Assembly: GCF_000342005.1 (NCBI RefSeq)
Contig: NZ_AOHO01000019.1
Span: forward strand, 186,001 to 250,000
Length of the DNA: 64,000 bases
From: Amycolatopsis decaplanina DSM 44594
GTDB taxonomy: Bacteria > Actinomycetota > Actinomycetes > Mycobacteriales > Pseudonocardiaceae
Direction of reading: 5' to 3'
Every line of letters begins with the position of its first letter. Within the stretch, counting starts at the first letter, position 1. This document shows positions 26,854 to 35,414 of this stretch, piece by piece. The translations under genes and the position numbers were made by a program. A model generated the notes under the pieces. The model had not been told where the DNA came from. It worked only from the letters and a program-made list of their open reading frames with translations, and did no database searches.

Positions 26854-28023
26854 GTGTCGAGCACCGATGTTCCGACGCGGGAGGAACTGGTTCGCCGCGT
26901 GGCCGAACTGGCACCCGCACTGAAGAAGCACTCGGCCTGGCAGGAACAGAACCGGCGGGTGCACGAGGAATCCATCGAAGCGCTGGCCGAGGCCGGCGTC
27001 TTCAAACTGCGCCGCCCCAAGCGTTACGGCGGCTACGAAGCCGACACCCGCACCCTGGTCGACGTCGCCACCGAGATCGGCCGGGCCGACGGCTCGACCT
27101 CCTGGGTGGCCTCGGTGTACTGGATCCCGACCTGGATGGCCTGCCAGTTCCCGGAGGCGGTGCAGGACGAGGTGTTCGCCACCCCGGACGTGCGCGTCTG
27201 CGGCACGCTGAGCCCGTCCGCGATGGCCGCACCGGTCGACGGCGGGGTCGTGGTGAACGGCAAATGGGGCTTCATCAGCGGAGCGCTGCACGCGCAGTGG
27301 CAGGAGATCATCGCGATCCTCGTGCCGCCGGAGGGCGAGCCGTACCCGATCATGGCGCTGGTTCCGATCTCGGATCTGCTGATCGTGGACGACTGGGACA
27401 CCTCGGGCCTGCGCGGCACCGGGAGCGTGTCGACGGTGGCCCAGGACGTCTTCATCCCGGCGGAGCGGGTACTCCCGCTGCCGGCGGTGCTGGAAGGTCA
27501 GGGCGCCGCTTCGGCGTCGATCTACCGGGCGCCGCTGCTTCCGGTCGCCTCGGCCTCTTCGGTGGGCACGCTGGTGGGAATGGCGAAAGCCGCGCAGGAC
27601 ACCTTCCTCAAGCGTCTGCCGGACCGCAAGATCACCTACACCGCCTACGACTCGCAGCGCGAAGCCCCGATCACGCACCACCAGGTGGCCGAGTCGGCGA
27701 TGAAGATCGACGAGGCGGAGTTCCACGCGCACCGTCTGTCCACTTTGGTCGACACGAAGACCGCGGACGGCACCCCGTGGAAACTCGAGGAGCGCGCGAT
27801 CGCGCGGGCCGACCTCGGCGCCGTGGTCCGCCTGGCCAAGGAAGGCATCGACATCCTGGCCACCGCTTCCGGTGGCTCGTCGATCTACCACGGCATCCCG
27901 ATCCAGCGCATCGCCCGCGACGTCGCCGCGGTCAACCTCCACGCGCTGATGCACCCCAACACCAACACCGAGCTGTACGGCCGCGTGCTCTGCGGGCTCG
28001 AGCCGAACACCCTCTACATCTAG
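26854..28023 (+). CDS. Class D flavin-dependent monooxygenase (HsaA/HpaB-like)
   Basis: This 389-residue protein has the acyl-CoA-dehydrogenase fold but belongs with two-component flavin hydroxylases: it has GRADGSTSWVASVY, GKWGFISGA and the C-terminal IQRIARDVAAVNLHALMHPN, seen in HsaA and similar aromatic hydroxylases. It would use reduced flavin from a partner reductase to hydroxylate an aromatic or carrier-bound ring. TAGGAGGT precedes the GTG. It is followed after 12 nt by a SnoaL-like gene and then a strong hairpin. Confidence 0.83.
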   Translation: MSSTDVPTREELVRRVAELAPALKKHSAWQEQNRRVHEESIEALAEAGVFKLRRPKRYGGYEADTRTLVDVATEIGRADGSTSWVASVYWIPTWMACQFPEAVQDEVFATPDVRVCGTLSPSAMAAPVDGGVVVNGKWGFISGALHAQWQEIIAILVPPEGEPYPIMALVPISDLLIVDDWDTSGLRGTGSVSTVAQDVFIPAERVLPLPAVLEGQGAASASIYRAPLLPVASASSVGTLVGMAKAAQDTFLKRLPDRKITYTAYDSQREAPITHHQVAESAMKIDEAEFHAHRLSTLVDTKTADGTPWKLEERAIARADLGAVVRLAKEGIDILATASGGSSIYHGIPIQRIARDVAAVNLHALMHPNTNTELYGRVLCGLEPNTLYI

Positions 28024-28035
28024 GAGGATCCTCCG

Positions 28036-28479
28036 ATGACCACGACCGAAACCGGCACCGGCACCGCCGCCGACCAGGCGGCGATCGCGGCGCTGACCCA
28101 GAAGGTGATCGCCGCGTGGGCCTACCACGACGCCGACGCCTTCGCCGGTGTCTTCACCGAAGACGGCACGATGATCCTTCCCGGCGTCTACAAGAAGGGC
28201 CGCGACGAAATCCGGTCGTTCCTCGTGGAATCCTTCGCGGGGAACTACAAGGGCACGCAGGTCACCGGCCGCCCACTGGAGATCCGTTTCTTCACCCCGG
28301 ACTCCGGCGTCCTGATCACCCAGGGCGGCGTGCTCGGCCCCGGCGAGACCGAGGTCGCGGACTCCCAGTCGATCCGCGCCTCGTGGACGGTCGTCAAGCG
28401 GGACGGCGCCTGGCGGCTGGCGTCCTATCAGAACACCCCGGCCAAGCAGCAGCTGCCCAAGCCGGGCACGGTCGCCTGA
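28036..28479 (+). CDS. SnoaL-fold protein of the SgcJ/EcaC type
   Basis: This 147-residue NTF2-fold protein has AAWAYHDADAFAGVFTEDGTMILPG and ends RLASYQNTPA, as in the SgcJ/EcaC family, one member of which occurs in the C-1027 enediyne cluster. The fold hosts cyclases, isomerases and hydroxylase partners; no fixed catalytic set identifies the reaction. It is cotranscribed with the class D monooxygenase and may act on the same substrate. Family membership alone does not imply an enediyne. Confidence 0.78.
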   Translation: MTTTETGTGTAADQAAIAALTQKVIAAWAYHDADAFAGVFTEDGTMILPGVYKKGRDEIRSFLVESFAGNYKGTQVTGRPLEIRFFTPDSGVLITQGGVLGPGETEVADSQSIRASWTVVKRDGAWRLASYQNTPAKQQLPKPGTVA

Positions 28480-28491
28480 CCCTCCCCACAC

Positions 28492-28529
28492 CGGAACCCG
28501 GGCCTCCCCTCCTCAGGGCCCGGGTTCCG
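28492..28529 (+). terminator. 13-bp GC-rich terminator hairpin
   Basis: CGGAACCCGGGCC pairs with its complement around a 12-nt loop, 12 nt after the SnoaL-like stop. A weak TTCTG follows rather than a T-run. Confidence 0.7.
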
Positions 28530-28646
28530 TTCTGTCCGGGCTCGGGGCGCGAGACTTCGATCAGCGAACGGCCACGGGCGTGCTTTGGCCGCGGGCCGGT
28601 CCTATGGCCTCTTTGTCGACCGGGTGCCGGCGAAGAAACTGGGCAG

Positions 28647-29225
28647 ATGAGTGTTGTAAAAGGATCAGTGCATCTCGTGCGGCGTCCGGTCGTCACCGTT
28701 GTGGCCGGTATGTCCATGCTGCTGGTGCCCGCTGTCGCCGAGGCGGCTGTCCCGCCGGTCGCGGCGAGTTCGAGCGCGGCCATCGCTCAGCAGCCTTCTC
28801 AGCAGGACCGGACCTTTCTACGCAAGGCTCACCAGGGAAACCTGGCGGAGATCGCCGGCGGGCGGCTTGCTGTGCGTAAGGGCACCTGCCATGCGGTGCG
28901 CCGTATCGGCGGCACGCTCGTCACAGACCATTCCCGGCTCGATCGTGATGTCCGCGTGGTCGCCGATCGGTTCGACGTGAGGTTGCCGACGGAGCCGTCC
29001 GCCGAGCAGCGGCGACAGCTGGCACGGGTGGCGCGCCTGTCCGGAAGTGCCTTCGACCGGGCCTGGTTACGGCTACAGATCAAACAGCATCAGGAAGCAC
29101 GGCGGCTTGGTCAGCAGGAACTGCGGCACGGTCATGCCCCTGCGGTGAAGGCACTGGCCGCCAAGGCTGGCCCCGTCATCGAGCACCACCTACGACAGCT
29201 CCAGAAAGCTCTGGCCCACTGCTGA
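28647..29225 (+). CDS. Exported DUF4142 protein
   Basis: This 192-residue protein has an N-terminal export signal (basic VRRPVVTVVAGMSMLLVPAVAEA, cut to 20 or fewer in PVVTVVAGMSMLLVPA) and an alpha-helical His-rich domain with QDRTFLRKAHQGNLAEIAGG and VTDHSRLDRDVR, typical of DUF4142 ferritin-like helical proteins. Function is unknown for the family. The ribosome site is weak. Codon 141 is TTA. It stands alone between a hairpin and a convergent methyltransferase gene and has no evident pathway link. Confidence 0.78.
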   Translation: MSVVKGSVHLVRRPVVTVVAGMSMLLVPAVAEAAVPPVAASSSAAIAQQPSQQDRTFLRKAHQGNLAEIAGGRLAVRKGTCHAVRRIGGTLVTDHSRLDRDVRVVADRFDVRLPTEPSAEQRRQLARVARLSGSAFDRAWLRLQIKQHQEARRLGQQELRHGHAPAVKALAAKAGPVIEHHLRQLQKALAHC

Positions 29226-29260
29226 GGACTCGAAGCTCCGGTTGTCTCGGATCACGCCCT

Positions 29261-30013
29261 CTACCCGATGCCGAACACCTCGACGGGATGCGGGATCCGA
29301 ACGTGCCCCGCGGACACCGTGCCGAGCTCCGCGACGGCGTCGAGCAGCTCCGCCCGGCTGGTCCCGCCGAGCCAAGGCTGGTGCCGGGCGAAGGTCAGGA
29401 ATTCGAGAAGACGGTGTGCCGGCTCGGAAACCGGCACCGCGATTTCCGCGCCCACCGTGACGGTCCGGAACTCGATGCCGAACCGCGTCAGTTCCTCCGC
29501 GAGCGTCTGCGCGAACAGCGGGCGCACGACGCCTTGCCGCGCGAGGGATTCCGCGAAGGGACCGTTCAGCCGGTTCAGCGGGGTCACCGCGACGATCAGC
29601 CGCCGATGCCGGTTACGGGCCTCCTTCACCACCGCCATACCCTCGTCGGCGCCGAGATAGCACAGCGACTGGACGAACAGGCCGTACTCGGTCGGCGTGA
29701 TCCGGAGGTCCGCGACGTCGGCCATGCTCGCCGTGAACACGCGGTGGCCCCGCACCTTCGGCAGACCGGCCAGCTCCGAGCGCAACCGTTCCACCGCTTC
29801 GCCGTTGGTGTCGACGCCCTGGAACCACACCGTTCTTCGCGGCACTCGCGCGATCAGCTCCAGTTCGAACATGCCGAACCCGCAGCCGTACGACGTCAGT
29901 TCGAGATCGGCGTCCGCTCCGATCAGCCTCGACGTCTCCTCGACCATCAGCCGCTGCTGGTCGGTCAAGCTGCGGAAGGTGGCGTTGCAGGTGTTGTAGT
30001 CCAGTTCGTCCAT
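29261..30013 (-). CDS. SAM-dependent methyltransferase-like protein
   Basis: This 250-residue protein has a SAM-site-like motif LELTSYGCGFGMFELEL followed by GVDTNGEAVERL, fitting a class I methyltransferase. The rest is divergent and no subfamily is obvious. The ATG was chosen because GGGAG lies 6 nt upstream and the family-like region begins MDELDYNTCNATF. It lies after the ABC exporter operon on the same strand, separated by a terminator hairpin. In this setting O- or N-methylation of the cluster product is possible. Confidence 0.65.
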   Translation of the reverse strand: MDELDYNTCNATFRSLTDQQRLMVEETSRLIGADADLELTSYGCGFGMFELELIARVPRRTVWFQGVDTNGEAVERLRSELAGLPKVRGHRVFTASMADVADLRITPTEYGLFVQSLCYLGADEGMAVVKEARNRHRRLIVAVTPLNRLNGPFAESLARQGVVRPLFAQTLAEELTRFGIEFRTVTVGAEIAVPVSEPAHRLLEFLTFARHQPWLGGTSRAELLDAVAELGTVSAGHVRIPHPVEVFGIG

Positions 30014-30040
30014 CGGCGCTCCCGGTTCGGGCCCCCGAAA

Positions 30041-30080
30041 CACCGAAGCCGTGGCGCGCGCACGCGTCACGGCTTCGGTG
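30041..30080 (-). terminator. 13-bp terminator after ABC exporter genes
   Basis: CACCGAAGCCGTG pairs with CACGGCTTCGGTG around a 14-nt GC-rich loop, 16 nt beyond the stop of the leftward permease gene. Confidence 0.7.
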
Positions 30081-30096
30081 CTCGAGCGGCGATTGC

Positions 30097-30912
30097 TCAG
30101 ATCCGCTTCTTCAGGGCACGGACCGAAAGCGCCCCGAACACGATCGCGATCACGGCCGCCCAGACGAGCGACCAGATCACCGACGAGGTGACCGCGGCGC
30201 CACCGTTCATCAGCCCGCGGCAGGCCTTGAGCAGGATCGCCACCGGACTGACGTCCGCGAACGCCTGCAGCCAGGACGGCATCGACTCGACCGGCGCGAA
30301 CACCCCGCTGACGAAGTTCAGCGGCAGGATCACCGCGAACGCGAACACCTGGACCTTCTCCGCCTGGTCGGCGGCGACGCCCACCAGCGTGGGCACCCAG
30401 GAGAACGCGATCGCGAACACCAGCAGCAGCAACCCTGCCGCCAGCACGCCGAGGAAGCCCTTCTCCGGCCGGAAGCCGAGCAGCAGCCCGACGCCGACCA
30501 CCAGCAGCACCGACCAGACCTGCTTGAACTGGTCGCCGATGATCCGCCCGGCCAGCGGCGCCCAGCGCGCGATCGGCAGCGAGCGGAACCGGTCGAACAC
30601 GCCCTGGGACAGGTCCGTGTTGAGGCCGATGCCGACGTTGATGGTCGCGAACAGCATGCTCATCACGAGCATGCCGGGGATCATGAACTGCAGGTACGCG
30701 TGCCGGTCTCCGGAGATCGCGCCACCGAAGACGAACGTGAACAGCAGCGTGAAGATGATCGGCTGGAAACTGATGTCGGCCAGCTGCTTCGGCTCGTGCT
30801 TGACCGAAACCGTGCTGCGCCAGGCCAGGGTGAACATCTGCGAGATGCCCTGGAAGAACCCGACCCTGGCCGACAACTGCTGCGGCGGCAGCGTCGTGGT
30901 CGCGGCGGTCAT
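30097..30912 (-). CDS. ABC-2 type permease, DrrB-like
   Basis: This 271-residue membrane protein has about six hydrophobic segments and the ABC-2 pattern PIIFTLLFTFVFGGAI, PGMLVMSMLF and DRFRSLPIARWAPLAGRIIG, as in daunorubicin permease DrrB. With the coupled ATPase it would export a hydrophobic product. Its ATG overlaps the ATPase stop (ATGA). The following hairpin ends the operon. Export of the local metabolite is an inference from location. Confidence 0.87.
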   Translation of the reverse strand: MTAATTTLPPQQLSARVGFFQGISQMFTLAWRSTVSVKHEPKQLADISFQPIIFTLLFTFVFGGAISGDRHAYLQFMIPGMLVMSMLFATINVGIGLNTDLSQGVFDRFRSLPIARWAPLAGRIIGDQFKQVWSVLLVVGVGLLLGFRPEKGFLGVLAAGLLLLVFAIAFSWVPTLVGVAADQAEKVQVFAFAVILPLNFVSGVFAPVESMPSWLQAFADVSPVAILLKACRGLMNGGAAVTSSVIWSLVWAAVIAIVFGALSVRALKKRI

Positions 30913-31937
30913 CGGATCTCCTCCTCGGTCTCCCCGGCCGTCTCCTCGGCCGGGCGCCCGGTGAGGCTCAGGAACACCTCGTCCAGGCTGGAACTGCGCA
31001 GGGACAACTCGCCGATGACGATGCCCGCCTCCTCCAGCCGCCGGACCGCGCCGGGCAACGCCGCCGGGTCGGTGACCGGGACGCTGACGACCTGGCCCGA
31101 GACGTCCGGCGTGACGCCGGCGATCTCGCCGATCAGCCGCACGACCTTCTCGAGATCGCCCGCCTGGGCACCGCGTACCGTCAGGCGCTGGGCGCCGGTG
31201 CTGGCCTTGAGCTCGTCCGGGGTGCCCTTGGCGATCACCTTGCCGTGGTCGACGACCACGATCTCGTCGGCGAGCGCGTCGGCCTCCTCCAGGTACTGCG
31301 TGGTCAGCAGCACCGTGACGCCGTCGGCGACCAGGCCGCGCACGACGTCCCACAGCTCCAGCCTGCTGCGCGGGTCGAGGCCGGTGGTGGGCTCGTCCAG
31401 GAACAGCAGTCGCGCGTTGCCGACCAGGCTCGCGGCCAGGTCCAGCCGACGGCGCATACCGCCCGAGTAGCCCTTCGCCGCGCGGCCGCCCGCCTCGGTG
31501 AGGGAGAACCGCTCCAGGAGCTCGTGCGCGCGGGCCTTGGCCGCCCGCCGCGAAAAGCCGAGCAGCCGCCCGATCAGGAGCAGGTTCTCCACGCCGGTCA
31601 GGCTTTCGTCGACCGAGGCGTACTGCCCGGTCAAGCCGATCAGCTGCCGCACCTGGTGGGCGTCTTTTTCGATGTCGTATCCGGCTACGGTGGCGTGGCC
31701 CTCGTCCGGCGTCACCAGCGTGGACAGGATCCGGACCGTGGTGGTCTTACCGGCGCCGTTCGGGCCGAGGACCCCGAGCACGGTACCCGTGCGGACGGTC
31801 AAGTCGACCCCGTCGAGCGCGGTCGTCTCGCCGAACCGTTTCACGAGCCCTTCGGCGTGGATCGCGAATTCCGTCTCGGTCCCCCGCGGCCCCGGGCCGG
31901 CCCTTGACGCGGTCGCGGGTTCGACGTTCTGCAACAT
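30909..31937 (-). CDS. ABC exporter ATPase, DrrA-like
   Basis: This 342-residue ATPase has Walker A GPNGAGKTTT, signature YSGGMRRRLDLA, Walker B LLFLDEPTTGLD and the DrrA-type C-terminal extension with SLRSSSLDEVFLSLTGR. It powers the DrrB-like permease. A UvrA-like DrrC homologue is encoded 3.5 kb away, and DrrA, DrrB and DrrC together give daunorubicin self-resistance in Streptomyces peucetius. It is the first gene of a leftward operon, divergent from an MFS exporter gene. Confidence 0.9.
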   Translation of the reverse strand: MLQNVEPATASRAGPGPRGTETEFAIHAEGLVKRFGETTALDGVDLTVRTGTVLGVLGPNGAGKTTTVRILSTLVTPDEGHATVAGYDIEKDAHQVRQLIGLTGQYASVDESLTGVENLLLIGRLLGFSRRAAKARAHELLERFSLTEAGGRAAKGYSGGMRRRLDLAASLVGNARLLFLDEPTTGLDPRSRLELWDVVRGLVADGVTVLLTTQYLEEADALADEIVVVDHGKVIAKGTPDELKASTGAQRLTVRGAQAGDLEKVVRLIGEIAGVTPDVSGQVVSVPVTDPAALPGAVRRLEEAGIVIGELSLRSSSLDEVFLSLTGRPAEETAGETEEEIR

Positions 31938-32238
31938 GACGCACTACCTTCCTGTTCCTCACAACGGAGACACTCTCGTGCGGTTACATCATGCGACCGA
32001 GCGCAGCGCGGGAGCAGTGAATGGTTAACCTTCCGGGTATGAATTCTTCATTTTTGGGATGAATATCCCATCTTCAAAAAATCGCACCTTCGCCGAGAAT
32101 ACCGGCGGATCGCGCCGCCGTCCTTCTCCATAAATGCGGTAAATAATCGTGGCCTGTTCTCGAATTCCGCTGCTAACCTGCGAATGTCCGCCTCTTGGCG
32201 AGAACGCAATCAGCCGGCACGAAAGGACCGCCACGGCC
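31938..32238. promoter_or_regulatory. Divergent control region between ABC and MFS exporter genes
   Basis: The 301 bp separate two divergent exporter genes and are AT-richer than the genes around them. It contains the inverted repeat TGGGAT-GAAT-ATCCCA (32055-32070) within T- and A-rich flanks. This could be an operator for both exporters; no regulator gene is adjacent. I see no clear -35/-10 pair. Confidence 0.35.
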
Positions 32239-33387
32239 ATGGTCGCCGTCATCACCGCAGCTCCGCGGACCAGCACGGTCTTCGCGGGGTTCGCCGCGTA
32301 CGGCGCATTGTGGGGGCCGTACCTTTCGATGTTGCCGGACGTCCGCCACGCCACCGGTGCGGGTGAGGCACAACTGGGCGCCGCTTTGCTGATCGGCGCG
32401 CTCGCGGCGATGCCCGCGATGTTCGCGATCGGCAGGTTGCTCGACCGGTTCGGCCGCCCGGTGGCGGTCTCGACCTTCGCCGGATTCGCGCTCATCGCGC
32501 CGACGCCCGCACTCGCCGGATCCGTTCCGGCCTTGTTCCTGACCTTGGGATTGTTCGGGTTCGGCTCCGGTGCCTGCAATGTCGTCGTGGTCGCGCTGGC
32601 GGCATCCGCCGAAGCGGGCGACGGGCCCCGCGTGATGAATCGCGCGCACGCGTTGTTCAGCATCGGCCTGTTGACGTGCAGCCTCGGCACCGGGGCGGCC
32701 CGGACCGCGGGAGTACCCGCCGAAATGATCGCGCTGACGCTTTCGGCGCTGGTCGTCATCGGCGCGATCGCCGCGAGGGGTTCGGTGCCGGGACGGCTGG
32801 TGCGGCAGAGCCGCGAACCGGGACGACGCCTGCGGCTCGGCCCGGCGATCCTGCTGCTGTGCCTGCTGGCCGCGCTGGCCATGGCCGTGGAAAGCGGGGT
32901 CCAGCAGTGGAGCGCGGTGTTCCTCGCCGACGTCACCCGGGCGCCGGTCGGGATCTCGGCCGCCGCGCCCGGCATCTTCGCCGCGGGTATGGCGCTGGGC
33001 AGGCTCGGTGGGCACTGGCTGTCCGGCCGCGCGTCGGATCGCCTGGTGCTGCTGGCTTCCGGCGCGCTTTCCGGGGTGGGCGTAGTGCTGCTTTCCCTGG
33101 CCGACGCGCCGGTGCACGGCCTGGTCGGCACCGCCGTGGTGGGCGGCGCGATCTCGGTGTCGACCCCCACGGTGTACGGGCTGATCGGACGCGGGGCGAC
33201 GCCGGAGGACCGCGGCGCCGTGATCGGTTCGGCTGCCTCACTGGCCAGTGTCGGCCTCCTGCTCGGCCCGGCCGTGGTCGGCCAGATCGCCGGGCACACG
33301 GACCTGCGGGTCGCCATCGCGGCACTGTCCGTGGCCTCGGTCGCGGTCTGCCTGCTCGCGCTGCGCGTGCCCGCCCGGAATCACTGA
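32239..33387 (+). CDS. MFS transporter
   Basis: This 382-residue protein has about 12 hydrophobic segments and the MFS loop AIGRLLDRFGRPVAVSTF between helices 2 and 3. It resembles small YbjJ-type MFS proteins; an exporter role for the local product is inferred from position next to the ABC exporter and P450 genes. GAAAGGA lies about 11 nt upstream of the chosen ATG. Longer starts add 30 residues that do not look like a membrane protein. Confidence 0.83.
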   Translation: MVAVITAAPRTSTVFAGFAAYGALWGPYLSMLPDVRHATGAGEAQLGAALLIGALAAMPAMFAIGRLLDRFGRPVAVSTFAGFALIAPTPALAGSVPALFLTLGLFGFGSGACNVVVVALAASAEAGDGPRVMNRAHALFSIGLLTCSLGTGAARTAGVPAEMIALTLSALVVIGAIAARGSVPGRLVRQSREPGRRLRLGPAILLLCLLAALAMAVESGVQQWSAVFLADVTRAPVGISAAAPGIFAAGMALGRLGGHWLSGRASDRLVLLASGALSGVGVVLLSLADAPVHGLVGTAVVGGAISVSTPTVYGLIGRGATPEDRGAVIGSAASLASVGLLLGPAVVGQIAGHTDLRVAIAALSVASVAVCLLALRVPARNH

Positions 33388-33403
33388 TCGGAGGAGGGAC
33401 CCG

Positions 33404-34645
33404 ATGGGCGACGTAACAGGAGGTCGTGGGGGCTCGGATTTCGCCGAAGGGCGGCACCGGCGACTGCTCGTCGGGGACGACATCCCCGCCGGATGCCCCT
33501 TCGGTTCCCGGCAGCGCGACGGGCGGCGTGAATGGCTGGTGAGCAGCTATTCCGAAGCGCGCGAATTCCTGCGTGACAAGCGGTTCAGCCGGGCCGTACT
33601 GGCCGAGAGGACCCATCCGCGCGGGCCGGCCACCCGGATGTCGGTGACCGATCTCGACCCGCCGCGGCACACGCGGATCCGGAAGCTGATCGGCGGCGCG
33701 TTCTCCGCGCGTCGCGCGGAACAACTGCGCGACTACGTCGAAACCACGGCCGGTGACCTGCTCGAAAGGCTGATCGACACTGGTCCCACCGCGGACCTGA
33801 TCACCGATTTCTGCGCCCCGCTGACCTTCACGGCACAGGCCGAACTGCTGGGCGTGCCGCCGTCACGCCGCGAAGCCGTCCGTAAACGCGCGAACGCACG
33901 GCTCGGCAAGCCCGGCTCACCGCGAACCGCCGTCTACCAAGGCGAACTGCTGCTGCACGACGAGGTCGCGATGATGCTCGCCGACACCGAAGACCCGCCA
34001 TCCGGGCTGATGGCGGAACTCATCGAGGCACATCGCTCGGGCACGCTCGACGAAACCGAACTGACCGGGCTGGCGGCATCGTTGTTCTTCGACGGGCACG
34101 CGCTGGCGGCCGCGCAGATCGCCAACGCGGTGCTGTGCCTGATCTCCCGGCCGGGCCTGCTGGCCTCGCTGGACGCGAACCCGGCGCTGGTCGACGCCGC
34201 CGTCGAGGAGACGTTGCGGTACAGCCCTTCGGTGAACTTCAGCATGACACGGGTCGCGACGGAGGAAGTCACCCTCGCGGGCACCCGGATCGAGCAGGGC
34301 GACCTGGTGACAGCGCTGCTGCCGGTGGTCAACCGCGACGAAGAGGTCTTCGCCGACCCGGACAGTTTCTCGGTGGACCGGAACGGACGGCACCTGTCGT
34401 TCGGGCACGGCACGCACCACTGCATCGGCGCCCACCTCGCGCGGGTCGAGATCCAGTCGGCGCTACGCGCGCTTTCCCGTCACGCGCCCGGACTTTCGCT
34501 CGCCGTGCCCGAATCCTCCCTGAGCTGGACGGTCTCGCCGACGATGCGGGCATTATCCGCGCTGCCGGTCCGCTGGACTTCTTCCGGCGTGCTCGACCCC
34601 TTGGAGCGTCGCGCGAGGCGGTGGGAGGATCGGCCGGCGGCCTGA
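33404..34645 (+). CDS. Cytochrome P450 with degenerate I-helix
   Basis: This 413-residue P450 has ExxR in EETLRYSP and the heme loop FGHGTHHCIG with Cys340, so it should bind heme. The I-helix motif, normally AGxETT, reads DGHALAA (230-236): both the acid and the threonine used for oxygen activation are missing. Such P450s may carry out reactions other than hydroxylation, or use a substrate hydroxyl in place of the threonine. GGAGG precedes the ATG. Codon 384 is TTA. It lies 16 nt after the MFS gene and 32 nt before a RibD-like reductase gene. Confidence 0.88.
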   Translation: MGDVTGGRGGSDFAEGRHRRLLVGDDIPAGCPFGSRQRDGRREWLVSSYSEAREFLRDKRFSRAVLAERTHPRGPATRMSVTDLDPPRHTRIRKLIGGAFSARRAEQLRDYVETTAGDLLERLIDTGPTADLITDFCAPLTFTAQAELLGVPPSRREAVRKRANARLGKPGSPRTAVYQGELLLHDEVAMMLADTEDPPSGLMAELIEAHRSGTLDETELTGLAASLFFDGHALAAAQIANAVLCLISRPGLLASLDANPALVDAAVEETLRYSPSVNFSMTRVATEEVTLAGTRIEQGDLVTALLPVVNRDEEVFADPDSFSVDRNGRHLSFGHGTHHCIGAHLARVEIQSALRALSRHAPGLSLAVPESSLSWTVSPTMRALSALPVRWTSSGVLDPLERRARRWEDRPAA

Positions 34646-34677
34646 ACACAGGCTTCCGGGTAACGAAGGAGTACGTC

Positions 34678-35226
34678 ATGCGCGAAATCGCCGCAGGATT
34701 GTTCATGTCCCTCGACGGTGTGGCCGAGCGGCCGGACCGCTGGATGGGCCGATACTGGTCCGACGAGATGACCGAGGGCATCAACGAAAGCCTCGCCGCC
34801 TCGGACGCCGTTCTGATGGGCAAGGACACGTACCTGGCCTTCGAGCAGTTGTGGAAGCCACAGGGCGACAGCAACCCGATGGCGGCGTTCCTCAACGGCA
34901 CGCACAAATACGTCGTTTCTTCGACGCTGGACGAAGCGACGCTGACGTGGCCCGGCACGAGCCTGATCACCGGCGACATCGCGGGCGAGATCACCCGGCT
35001 GAAGGAAGGACCCGGAAAGACGATCCGGGTGCCCGGAAGCCCGAAACTGGTGCAATGGCTGCTCGCCGAGGGCCTGCTGGACGAACTGGCCCTCAACATC
35101 ATGCCGCTGGTGGCGGGCGAGGGGACGAAGCTGTTCGAGGACATCGGCAAGGAGATCCCGCTGACGCTGACGCGCGCGAACCCGCTGAAAACCGGCGTCA
35201 TCGGCGCCGTCTACACGCGCGCCTGA
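34678..35226 (+). CDS. RibD C-terminal/dihydrofolate-reductase-like protein
   Basis: This 182-residue protein has the RibD_C fold pattern MREIAAGLFMSLDGVAERP, VLMGKDTYLAF and LDELALNIMPLVAGEGTKLF. Family members are NADPH-binding reductases of uncertain substrate, widespread in actinobacteria. AAGGAG lies 7 nt before the ATG. It may be cotranscribed with the P450, but the family is also common outside biosynthetic loci, so a pathway role is unproven. Confidence 0.83.
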   Translation: MREIAAGLFMSLDGVAERPDRWMGRYWSDEMTEGINESLAASDAVLMGKDTYLAFEQLWKPQGDSNPMAAFLNGTHKYVVSSTLDEATLTWPGTSLITGDIAGEITRLKEGPGKTIRVPGSPKLVQWLLAEGLLDELALNIMPLVAGEGTKLFEDIGKEIPLTLTRANPLKTGVIGAVYTRA

Positions 35227-35414
35227 CGAATTCGCGGGCAATTCCGGGAACACCGCGATTCGCACTGACGGCCGGACCATGAAAATTTCACTGTTCCGTC
35301 GTGACGAAAACATGCCCCGATCACACAGGAATCGACTACCGGGGATTCGACGGCGCTGCGATACTGGCGAGCAGGCGCGATCATTCACGCGTACCGGCGA
35401 GGAAAGGAACTTCT

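Noticed and set aside
11436..28479. An enediyne biosynthetic cluster, suggested by the apoprotein and the SgcJ-type protein
   Set aside because: No enediyne iterative PKS, thioesterase or accessory cassette is present, and both protein families also occur outside enediyne loci.
35301..35414. A longer N-terminus for the UvrA-like protein
   Set aside because: The extra 38 residues do not resemble the family, and a clear GGAAAGGA site precedes the inner GTG.
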